A stretch of 46,612 bases of DNA from a virus. Of the stretch, positions 5,934 to 12,231 are shown piece after piece. The notes beneath the pieces were generated by a model. It had not been told where the DNA came from and did not search any database. It saw only the letters and a program-made list of their open reading frames with translations. Each line of letters opens with the position of its first letter. Position 1 is the stretch's first letter. A program made the translations under genes and the position numbers. The DNA lies in the IMG/VR virus record IMGVR_UViG_3300027708_000114, positions 1-46,612 of that record. One strand, written 5' to 3'.

Positions 5934-6922
5934 TTGATCTCCAACAATTCGCCAATCGACTCCTGCGCCCCGAACGCCCACCTCGGCAGATACATCGGCG
6001 TAATGCCCTCGAAATAGCCGCCCCAGAAATCCGATTCCATGCACCGCGCGTAGGTGTCGATGGCTTGGCGCATCAGCAGCGCGCCCTCCTGCATCGCCTC
6101 GCCGTCCCACTCGGTGACGCTGACGAGGTACGGCGGTTCCTTTTCCACGGCAACGAACACGAACGCCGCGCACGGGTCCAGCTCGAGCAGCGCCGCCACC
6201 TGGACGTACCACGCGGCCTGAAGGTGGTACTTGTAGTCGGCTGCCCTGCGCGCGAATGCTTTGGGCTCAGCGGTCACCGTCGTCTTGAGATCCACCAGCC
6301 ACAGCCGACCGCCAATCGTCGCCGACCAGTCGGGCCGCGCCTTGAGTCGCACGCCGGTTGTCGGGTCATCGGTGAGCAGTGATACCTCGGCCTCGCCCAA
6401 ACCTTCGCCGATGATTCCGCTCGCCATCGGGTGCGCCAGCACCGCGTCGGCCATTGCTTTGATCTGCGCGAAGTCGCCGCTCAGAATCGGAATCACACCA
6501 GCCGCATATGCCTCATTGCGCGCCTCGGACGCCGCCTTACTGCGCCAGTCCTTGGCGTCAATGATGTGCAGCGGCGCGCCCTCGCCCAGCACCAGACCGT
6601 GAACCGCTTTGCCCAGGTCGAACACGGCGTTGCTCGGCGGCGGGTTGTCGCGCTGCTGCCTAAACTTGGCTGGGCATGACGGCGGCACCAGCAGTTTGGC
6701 GCCGCTGGCCGACAGACCCGGCAGCCGGTGGTACACCGTGTCGGGTATGCCACGCCACCGTCCGGACGGGATGTCGGCGACAGGCAGCAGGATGTCGCTG
6801 CTGACGTGCAACGTGTCACTGCCTACTGTGACGGCGGTCTGCTCGTCACCGACCTCGGTGACGGTGCCGACGTTCAGCCAGTCGGCGGTATGCCGCCACC
6901 AGACTTGGTCTCCGATGTTCAT
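5930..6922 (-). CDS. RecE/RecB-like exonuclease (PD-(D/E)XK)
   Basis: A 330-aa protein. Residues about 90-240 carry the RecB/RecE-type nuclease motifs: GKAVHGL (Gly104, His108), ARPDW with Asp198, VDLKTT with Asp211 and Lys213, and YHLQAAWY with Gln235. Residues 1-50 form a separate Trp/Val-rich beta segment (MNIGDQVWWRHTADWLN) resembling an SH3-like add-on. The enzyme would resect dsDNA ends to load the RecT protein encoded downstream. Start overlaps the upstream stop as ATGA. Confidence 0.88.
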   Translation of the reverse strand: MNIGDQVWWRHTADWLNVGTVTEVGDEQTAVTVGSDTLHVSSDILLPVADIPSGRWRGIPDTVYHRLPGLSASGAKLLVPPSCPAKFRQQRDNPPPSNAVFDLGKAVHGLVLGEGAPLHIIDAKDWRSKAASEARNEAYAAGVIPILSGDFAQIKAMADAVLAHPMASGIIGEGLGEAEVSLLTDDPTTGVRLKARPDWSATIGGRLWLVDLKTTVTAEPKAFARRAADYKYHLQAAWYVQVAALLELDPCAAFVFVAVEKEPPYLVSVTEWDGEAMQEGALLMRQAIDTYARCMESDFWGGYFEGITPMYLPRWAFGAQESIGELLEIK

Positions 6923-7944
6923 GCCTTTGCTCCCTTGGTGGTGCGAGTTGTAGACCGCAGCGGCGAGCGCGTTATGGGTTTCGTGAGCCGACTGGCCACT
7001 GCGGTTGTCTTTGTTTTTCGCGCCTTTTTGACCGCCTTCGTTCCGGTCATTTCGGTGGTTATGGACCGCAGCGGCGTTGCACCACTGGGCTTCAAAGGTG
7101 GTCTGGCCGCTGCGGTTGCTTCATGGATGCGCTTGGACTCAACCCACAAGTCCTTCAGGAACTCCTTGGCGACAGCGCGAATCGCCCGAGCCCTCTGATG
7201 TCCCATCGATAACGGCGAGCCAGCAAGTGCCGGTTTGCCGGCGGGGCCGCAGCGCACGCAGTCATGGGCGTGAACGGAGTCGGCGTACTTGTCGCGGATG
7301 CTCTCGTAGTACGCGCGGTAAGGGCGACTGGCGACGGGTGACCCATCGGGCATGGGCCAAGTGCGACCGCCCTCCTTGACCAAAGATTCCGCGATCAGGA
7401 AGCACCGCTTGCGTGCGGTGTCATTCCAGTTGGCCTTCTGCCCTCGCTGGCGACGTGGTGCGTCGCCGTTGATGACGTGGTAGCCGCAGTACGCCCACAG
7501 TTCACTGACGGTGCGCGGTCGGTTGTGTAGGTCATTCCAGTAGGGGTCGCGCACCGATTGCAAAAGCCGTCCGAACTGCTTGGCGCCCAGGCCGGTGATC
7601 GGCTTGGCCCACCCCCACAGCGCGTGCGCGCGCATGGATTTCTCCAAGTGCTTGATCGCGTCTTTTTCCAGATTCTCAATGGCATTGACCAACGCCGTAA
7701 GAACCATGACGTTGTCCTCAAACGGGTCCATACCATGACCGCGCTCGCTGGTATCAGTCAGCGTTCGCAGGCGATTGCACTCTGCGGTGCGAACCGCTTC
7801 TAAGTCATCCACTACGTCGGCGGCGATGCCGATGGACGGGTCGGCGAGGATGGGGCCGAGAGCGACAATCTGCGATTGGGTGTCGCCTGTTTCCTGGTCG
7901 CTCTCGGGGTCTGGGTCGGGCGTGCCGATTAAGGTGATGGTCAT
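6919..7944 (-). CDS. Tas-like protein: Nop/IS110-C-terminal-like domain, no nuclease
   Basis: A 341-aa protein. Residues 35-105 are a helical, probably coiled-coil segment. At 111-190 is a block typical of the IS110 transposase C-terminal domain: GWAKPITGLGAKQFGRLL (helix-hairpin-helix), TVSELWAYCGYHV, then RRQRGQKANWND and RKRCFLIAESLVK. A later segment has YRAYYESIRDKY, a CVRC pair (229-232) and GHQRARAIRAVAKEFLKDLW. The last 60 residues are Lys/Arg/Thr-rich. The DEDD/RuvC-like catalytic half of IS110 is absent. This domain is structurally related to the Nop domain of box C/D RNPs and of TIGR-associated (Tas) proteins. It directly follows the five-unit array and has its own AAGGAG site eight bases before ATG. 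Family assignment is by motif reading only. Confidence 0.62.
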   Translation of the reverse strand: MTITLIGTPDPDPESDQETGDTQSQIVALGPILADPSIGIAADVVDDLEAVRTAECNRLRTLTDTSERGHGMDPFEDNVMVLTALVNAIENLEKDAIKHLEKSMRAHALWGWAKPITGLGAKQFGRLLQSVRDPYWNDLHNRPRTVSELWAYCGYHVINGDAPRRQRGQKANWNDTARKRCFLIAESLVKEGGRTWPMPDGSPVASRPYRAYYESIRDKYADSVHAHDCVRCGPAGKPALAGSPLSMGHQRARAIRAVAKEFLKDLWVESKRIHEATAAARPPLKPSGATPLRSITTEMTGTKAVKKARKTKTTAVASRLTKPITRSPLRSTTRTTKGAKA

Positions 7945-8288
7945 GGTGCTAACTCCTTGCGTGGGATAGAAGAAAAACCGACAACGGCAAATGTCGCCTG
8001 GAAATCGCCGCTGGCGTGGCCGTTGTCGGTGGTCTGATCGTCAACAGCGGCGGAGCTATGGGACGCGCGCGGTAATTGGCTGTTGACGATGGTCAGTTCG
8101 CCGCCGACGCCGCGAGCTTGGGCTGCGGCATGGTCTTGGTCGGCGGCAAAGTGTGAACCGAGAGCGGCGGGTTGAGGCTGGATTTCGCTGGCGCGATGGC
8201 CGCTCTCGGTGGTCTGGTTCCTTGCCGAGGCGCTCGACGCTTGGGGCTCGGCAGTTTGTTGGCCTCGGCGGGGAAGTGTGACGCTCAT
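7941..8288 (-). CDS. Open frame spanning the hairpin array (115 aa, coding status doubtful)
   Basis: The frame starts in an ATGA overlap with the upstream gene and ends in an ATGA overlap with the Tas-like gene, which favours translation or at least ribosome passage. The product is low-complexity (Ala, Gln, Ser, His) with no hydrophobic core. The DNA periodicity of 60 bases makes a weak 20-aa repeat. Since the nucleotide-level pattern (complementary arms) explains the sequence better than the protein does, the frame may be open mainly because the unit length is a multiple of three. Confidence 0.35.
   Translation of the reverse strand: MSVTLPRRGQQTAEPQASSASARNQTTESGHRASEIQPQPAALGSHFAADQDHAAAQARGVGGELTIVNSQLPRASHSSAAVDDQTTDNGHASGDFQATFAVVGFSSIPRKELAP
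7977..8281 (-). repeat. Five-unit tandem array of paired complementary arms (TIGR-like guide array)
   Basis: Each unit is arm A (12 nt), loop (30 nt), arm B (12 nt, reverse complement of A), then a conserved hexamer. Arms: 7977-7988/8019-8030 (12 of 12 pair), 8037-8048/8079-8090 (12), 8097-8108/8139-8150 (11), 8157-8168/8199-8210 (12), 8220-8231/8262-8273 (10). Unit starts are spaced 60, 60, 60 and 63. Hexamers (plus strand) at 8031, 8091, 8151, 8211 and 8276 are GGTCTG, GGTCAG, GTGTGA, GGTCTG, GTGTGA. On the minus strand all five loops start with CA and share CG at loop positions 12-13 and CCA at 18-20. Arm sequences differ between units although pairing is kept. It lies immediately 5' of the Tas-like gene on the same strand. 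Confidence 0.85.
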
Positions 8289-8818
8289 TTGTCGCCCTTC
8301 AAGATGTCTGAGGCCACAACGGCCTTCTTGCGGCGCATGAGCGTGATGACGTGACGCAGGTTGGCAATCTGCTTTTCGGTTCGGTCAATCAACTGCTGCC
8401 GTTGCTCAATGGCGATGGTCAAGTCATCGACGGTGCAGTCGCCGATCAGCTTCCACTCGTTGGCGCCGAGGTTGACCTTGCACCGGAACAGGTCACGCAT
8501 TGAGTCTTGATACGCGCGGCGTTCGGCAAGTTTGACTGAGTAGTTCGACCCAGCCTGCGCGGCCGATGGCACAATCGGCTCTGCCAGCACGCTGTCCATC
8601 GCGCGGCGCCGGTCCTCGCCGATGACGTTGACAACGTAGGGGTACAGCGTGACGGCGAACAGGTCGCGCAGGTCATCGTCTTCTACCAAATCGTTGACGA
8701 TGGCGGCAACCTTGCCAGGGTCATCGTTGGGATGGTTGGCGACGGTGTCGCGGATCATTCGACGCAGCCGGAATGACGGCTTCTCGTCGCTGAACTCAAT
8801 TGCTTCTGCTGTACTCAT
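8285..8818 (-). CDS. Hypothetical 177-aa protein
   Basis: A mostly alpha-helical protein (VAAIVNDLVEDDDLRDLFAVTLYPYVVNVIGEDRRRAM) with a C-terminal heptad-like segment (TIAIEQRQQLIDRTEKQIANLRHVITLMRRKK). The family recurs in actinophage early regions without known function, as far as I can tell. ATGA overlaps at both ends tie it to the DUF732-like gene upstream and the array/Tas-like locus downstream. Confidence 0.7.
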   Translation of the reverse strand: MSTAEAIEFSDEKPSFRLRRMIRDTVANHPNDDPGKVAAIVNDLVEDDDLRDLFAVTLYPYVVNVIGEDRRRAMDSVLAEPIVPSAAQAGSNYSVKLAERRAYQDSMRDLFRCKVNLGANEWKLIGDCTVDDLTIAIEQRQQLIDRTEKQIANLRHVITLMRRKKAVVASDILKGDK

Positions 8819-9123
8819 GCCAATACCTCTCCCTGTTGAATCTGATTCCCTTGCCCCGCGAACTGCTTAAGCACCGGCACAAACTGCGGGCAGTACGCAT
8901 ACACCGCGATTCCAATGACCTGCCCCGCCTGGTATTCGCTCCACCCGGTCTCGCCCTCAATGGCGTCAGCGGTGGCGATGATGCCGTCTTGGCCGTGACG
9001 GCCAATGGTGAGGCACACCGACGGTGCGATGGCCATCGCGTAGCCGCGGAGGTCTGGGTCGGCGTGGGCTGGCGCGGCCAAGGTGACGGTGGTGATGGCG
9101 GCGGCGGTGAGTTTGAGGATCAT
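8815..9123 (-). CDS. Secreted DUF732-like protein
   Basis: From ATG 9123, in an ATGA overlap with the methyltransferase stop, the product is 102 aa. Residues 1-22 are a signal peptide (MILKLTAAAITTVTLAAPAHA, cleavage after AHA). The mature part has the DUF732-type pattern: a Cys in IAPSVCLTI, a GxxGI turn, then an amphipathic YQAGQVIGIAVYAYCPQ with a second Cys, likely disulfide-bonded. DUF732 proteins are typical of mycobacteria; a phage copy may alter the lysogen's envelope. Function unknown. Confidence 0.75.
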   Translation of the reverse strand: MILKLTAAAITTVTLAAPAHADPDLRGYAMAIAPSVCLTIGRHGQDGIIATADAIEGETGWSEYQAGQVIGIAVYAYCPQFVPVLKQFAGQGNQIQQGEVLA

Positions 9124-10535
9124 GCGACTGCCTCGCACACGCCCAGCAGGTACTCCAGCGCCGCCACCGCCTGTTGCGGGCACACACCGTTGCCCACGAT
9201 CCGCAACTGGTCATTTCGGCTGATACCGATGGCCGCGTCGGTGACCCAGCCGTCAGGCCATCCCATGAGCCACTGGCTAAACGCCGCCGACAGGCGCGGG
9301 TTGCCGTTCTTGTTCGGCTCGGTGGGTGCCGGGGCGGGTCGGGTCAGGGATTCCCAGCGTCGGATGGCGGGGGCGTACTTACCCCAGTTGGTGTGCATTT
9401 CGCGCGCTTGGCCACCAAGCAGCGGCTCATCAATGCGGCCACCGGAGCGGGATGTCTTGCCGCCTGCGCCGCCTGATGCGGAGGGTGTGCAGAGCAGCGG
9501 AGCTATTTCGCACAACACCACGCCGGTCAGCATTTTATCGCCATTAGTGCGGTGCTGGTTTGGAGAACCGTGACGTGCTTCGCCGGACAATGGCGTCGGC
9601 AGCAACTGCACCGCCACGCTCAGCGGCATACCCATGCCGTTGCCGTTCTTAATTCGATCCTTGACCGCAGCCTGCCTCGCTAGCCACTGCTGGGCGTCCT
9701 CGCCGTCGTTGAAGTTTCCAGCGGCTGGCGTGGGCAGCAGCGGCGCGTCACTTACTGCCGCCATCTGCCACAACACATCGGTGAGCGTCGTGCCGCTGTG
9801 GTGCTTGGAGTCGGGTTGCCGACTGGACGTGGCGTTGCGTGCGCCGACTGAGTCCATCGCGACGGGCGTCGGCAGCAGGTCTACATCAGGTTGTTTTCGA
9901 TCACGATTGCCAAATCGGTCACCGCTTTGCGACCAGGCTTCTTGCGAAGGTGATCCTCCGGTGAACATCCCGACTGCTGCGCGACTGGCGTAGGCAACAA
10001 CAAAGACCCGCTCTCGCCTGTGCGGTGCCCCAACATCGCCAGCGGCAACAGTCGTCCATTGCGCGTCATACCCGAGGTCGGCCAGGTCTCCGAGTACGGC
10101 TCCTGCTGCTCGGAGAATAAATCGCTCTGACTTGTTTCCCAGAGTTGTGTCTGCGGATTCCACGTTGCGATGGGCTCGGGCACTGAGCAGTCCTCTGACG
10201 TTTTCGATGATGACGATGGACGGGCGCAATACTCCGATGGCGACGGCCATTTCCGACCACAGACCTGAGCGCGTTCCCTCCGCGATTCCAGCGCGCTTGC
10301 CTGCGGCAGAAACGTCGGTGCAAGGAAACCCACCGCACAGCACGTCCACCGGCTCCACGGCGGTCCAGTCCACGGCGGTGATGTCGCCCAGGTTCGGCAC
10401 ATTGGGCCAGCGGTGAGCCAGCACCTTGCTTGCGGCCTTGTCCTGCTCGCAGTGCCAGACCACGTTGCCGCCGAACACATGCTCGACGGCCATGTCAAGA
10501 CCGCCGGCACCGCTGAATAGCGAGCCGATGTTCAC
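9120..10535 (-). CDS. C5-cytosine DNA methyltransferase (Dcm type)
   Basis: Start GTG 10535 overlaps the upstream stop (GTGA); the product is 471 aa. Motif I LFSGAGGLD (6-14), motif IV GGFPCTDVS with catalytic Cys72, motif VI IENVRG (Glu111), motif VIII HRRERVF (172-178) and C-terminal motif X VGNGVCPQQAV are all present, so it should be active. The long variable region contains repeated LLPTPxxG-like segments typical of actinophage methylases. It transfers methyl groups from SAM to cytosine; a role in evading host restriction is inferred. No cognate restriction enzyme is visible. Confidence 0.93.
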   Translation of the reverse strand: MNIGSLFSGAGGLDMAVEHVFGGNVVWHCEQDKAASKVLAHRWPNVPNLGDITAVDWTAVEPVDVLCGGFPCTDVSAAGKRAGIAEGTRSGLWSEMAVAIGVLRPSIVIIENVRGLLSARAHRNVESADTTLGNKSERFILRAAGAVLGDLADLGYDAQWTTVAAGDVGAPHRRERVFVVAYASRAAVGMFTGGSPSQEAWSQSGDRFGNRDRKQPDVDLLPTPVAMDSVGARNATSSRQPDSKHHSGTTLTDVLWQMAAVSDAPLLPTPAAGNFNDGEDAQQWLARQAAVKDRIKNGNGMGMPLSVAVQLLPTPLSGEARHGSPNQHRTNGDKMLTGVVLCEIAPLLCTPSASGGAGGKTSRSGGRIDEPLLGGQAREMHTNWGKYAPAIRRWESLTRPAPAPTEPNKNGNPRLSAAFSQWLMGWPDGWVTDAAIGISRNDQLRIVGNGVCPQQAVAALEYLLGVCEAVA

Positions 10536-10831
10536 CGCTCCCCCATCCGCTCCACCCAGCCCAGCAACTGCCGCCGCGTCATTTCCACCGGAACGCACGC
10601 CAGCGCGACGACGCACAGTTCCCGCACCTCGCGTTCAGGCATTCGCGCCAACTGGCCCCAGACGATGGTGGCGTCCTCGTCACGCAGGACGGCGGCGAGG
10701 CGCAGCGCCAGCGGGACCAGCCCCTCAAGGTGTTTGATCTGCTCGTCGGTGGCGCCGTCAGCGTGGTAGAGCCGCCGCGGGATGCCCTCGGCTTCGTGCG
10801 CGTAGCGCAGTTTCTCCATTGCGGTGGACAT
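10532..10831 (-). CDS. Hypothetical 99-aa protein
   Basis: From ATG 10831 (TGATG coupling with the upstream stop) rather than the longer frame. The protein is helical: YAHEAEGIPRRLYHADGATDEQ, then HLEGLVPLALRLAAVLRDED and REVRELCVVALACVPVEMTRRQLLGWVERM. No motif recognised. Confidence 0.65.
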   Translation of the reverse strand: MSTAMEKLRYAHEAEGIPRRLYHADGATDEQIKHLEGLVPLALRLAAVLRDEDATIVWGQLARMPEREVRELCVVALACVPVEMTRRQLLGWVERMGER

Positions 10832-11166
10832 CAGCGTTCTTCCCGCCTGGCCCACACCGCATCGCGGTACTCGCGTCGGCGCTGGCGTTCGTAATCGAGG
10901 TGGTCAATGAGAAACACGCCGCCGAGCGACAGGATGGCGACCAGCGCGCCAACGGTGGTGTCGCCGGTAAACCCGGTCAGCCACGACACGATTGACCACA
11001 CCGTCGCGGCGAGGGCCGCGAAGATGAGCGCGAGCTTGACTCCGCTGGCCGGAATGGGTTCGGGCTCACGCTCGGGCGCGCAGAGGTCGGCTCTGGCGGC
11101 GGCCAGCCGCCGCAGTTCGCGGTGAAACTCCGCGTCGTCGTCGGGGTCGTCAAGGTAGTGGGTCAC
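10831..11166 (-). CDS. Small membrane protein with two TM helices
   Basis: The GTG at 11166 overlaps the upstream stop (GTGA); 111 aa. The charged N-terminal 45 residues precede two hydrophobic helices (LALIFAALAATVWSIVSWLTG and TTVGALVAILSLGGVFLIDHL), then a strongly basic tail (YERQRRREYRDAVWARREER). Looks like an inner-membrane protein with both termini cytoplasmic. Located among early genes, so superinfection exclusion or membrane anchoring is possible but unproven. Confidence 0.7.
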   Translation of the reverse strand: MTHYLDDPDDDAEFHRELRRLAAARADLCAPEREPEPIPASGVKLALIFAALAATVWSIVSWLTGFTGDTTVGALVAILSLGGVFLIDHLDYERQRRREYRDAVWARREER

Positions 11167-11336
11167 AGGCGTCCCTTCGTGGCTGTGCGGGTGATGGGTT
11201 GTTGGGGCGAAACGTTCTGCGAGCGTTGGCCGAGCCAACACGGGTTGCAGAGGCAACTCGGTGGTGTGCTGCGGCAGCGGAACACGTCGCCGCAGCGGTC
11301 GCAGACGGCACCGACGGCGCTGGCCAAGCGGTTCAT
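11163..11336 (-). CDS. Cys-rich 57-aa protein
   Basis: ATG 11336 lies in an ATGA overlap with the upstream stop, and its own stop overlaps the next GTG. The N-terminal half holds seven cysteines (CDRCG, CRS, SCLCNPC), a likely two-zinc or zinc-ribbon fold; the C-terminal half is polar and basic. The tight overlaps at both ends support it as a real gene despite its size. Confidence 0.6.
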   Translation of the reverse strand: MNRLASAVGAVCDRCGDVFRCRSTPPSCLCNPCWLGQRSQNVSPQQPITRTATKGRL

Positions 11337-11467
11337 ATTTCGTCCACCACCGTGACGGCGGCAAGGATGTCGGCGCTCATGCGCTCGGCGAGTTGTGCGT
11401 GAGCCAGGACTGCGTCGGCCAGGGCGCTCAGTTCAGCCAGCGCGGAGGTGAACTCGTCGTCGGTCAT
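11333..11467 (-). CDS. Hypothetical 44-aa helical protein
   Basis: ATG 11467 overlaps the upstream TGA (ATGA). The product MTDDEFTSALAELSALADAV... is a single long amphipathic helix with Ala/Leu heptads, so it probably oligomerises or binds a partner. No family known. Confidence 0.55.
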   Translation of the reverse strand: MTDDEFTSALAELSALADAVLAHAQLAERMSADILAAVTVVDEI

Positions 11468-11706
11468 GCTTGACTCGCCGTCGCGTAGGCGCGGCAGTCG
11501 CAGTCCGTCTGACAGCACGGCCCGACGCCTACCTCGCGCCATTCGTGATCGCCGCAACGGTGGTCGCAGCCGGCGCAGGCATCGCTGACCGACACGGGCT
11601 CGTAGCCGTGCGTGCAGGCGTGCGATTCAAACTCGTCGCGGGCCTGGGCGCTGCTGAACATCGCGGCCTGGTGGCATCGGTCGCAGACGCCGAGGTAATG
11701 TGTCAC
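11464..11706 (-). CDS. Cys-rich zinc-binding protein, 80 aa
   Basis: Nine Cys and several His in spaced pairs: GVCDRCHQA at the N-terminus, CAGCDHRCGDH in the middle, CCQTDCDC near the end. It likely holds two zinc ions. ATGA overlaps on both sides. Related by style, not by evident sequence, to the other Cys-rich small proteins of this early operon. Confidence 0.65.
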   Translation of the reverse strand: MTHYLGVCDRCHQAAMFSSAQARDEFESHACTHGYEPVSVSDACAGCDHRCGDHEWREVGVGPCCQTDCDCRAYATASQA

Positions 11707-11906
11707 GGCGACACCACCATCGGCTCGCGCTCCAGCGTTTCGACCTGCGAGATGAGGCAGGAAAATAGCGCGGTCAGTTCCTGCTTGGTGAAATGCAATG
11801 CGTTTTCTGGATCGCCAGTAATCTGCGCCGTGTAACAGCCGGGGTGTCCTTTAATGTTGTGAACCTTCGGTGTGCTGGACACCTTCTTGCTCAGGTAGAT
11901 GTTCAT
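11703..11906 (-). CDS. Hypothetical 67-aa protein
   Basis: MNIYLSKKVSSTPKVHNIKG..., with a possible beta-hairpin N-terminus and a helical C-terminal half (FTKQELTALFSCLISQVETLERE). ATGA overlaps with both neighbours. Function unknown. Confidence 0.6.
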   Translation of the reverse strand: MNIYLSKKVSSTPKVHNIKGHPGCYTAQITGDPENALHFTKQELTALFSCLISQVETLEREPMVVSP

Positions 11907-12184
11907 TGAGCCATCTGCTCCGCTGCGTCACGCAGTTCGTCGGCCGACCAGCCAACGTGTTCGATGTCGTCGTAGTCGTAGAGGTCCGACAGGCGCTGCA
12001 CCACGTCGGCCGCGGCCTGCACCTCAAGGACGGTCAGCGGCGCGGGCTTGGGCTTGTCGAGCAGTCCAGGCTGAACGTCGTCGTCGTCCAGGTCTGTGGG
12101 CCACCAGAAGTCGGGCGATGGCCAGAGGATGTCAAGGATGCTGCTGATGCGGTACTGCCTCATCGCCGCGATGAATCGGTCCAT
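11903..12184 (-). CDS. Hypothetical acidic 93-aa protein
   Basis: Preceded by an AAGGGAG ribosome-binding site. The protein is acidic (DLDDDDVQPG; YDYDDIEHVGWSADELRDAAEQM) with a Trp/Pro-rich stretch near residue 22. It starts 47 bases after the PAPS-reductase-like gene, the first gap in this run, which marks the boundary of the AT-richer cassette upstream. No motif identified. Confidence 0.65.
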   Translation of the reverse strand: MDRFIAAMRQYRISSILDILWPSPDFWWPTDLDDDDVQPGLLDKPKPAPLTVLEVQAAADVVQRLSDLYDYDDIEHVGWSADELRDAAEQMAQ

Positions 12185-12231
12185 GTGTGTTCTCCCTTGT
12201 TGTGTGATGCGCTGCGTTGAAACAAAACGTG

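Noticed and set aside
6919-7944. Active IS110 insertion sequence
   Set aside because: The DEDD catalytic domain is missing, the gene is locked into the operon by ATGA overlaps at both ends, and no element boundaries are visible.
7977-8281. CRISPR array
   Set aside because: No direct repeat of 23-40 nt between unique spacers and no cas genes; the conserved parts are short hexamers and loop positions, and the variable parts are complementary in pairs.
9881-10510. 209-aa minus-strand frame inside the methyltransferase gene
   Set aside because: It is a shadow frame in GC-rich DNA; the methyltransferase frame has all catalytic motifs.
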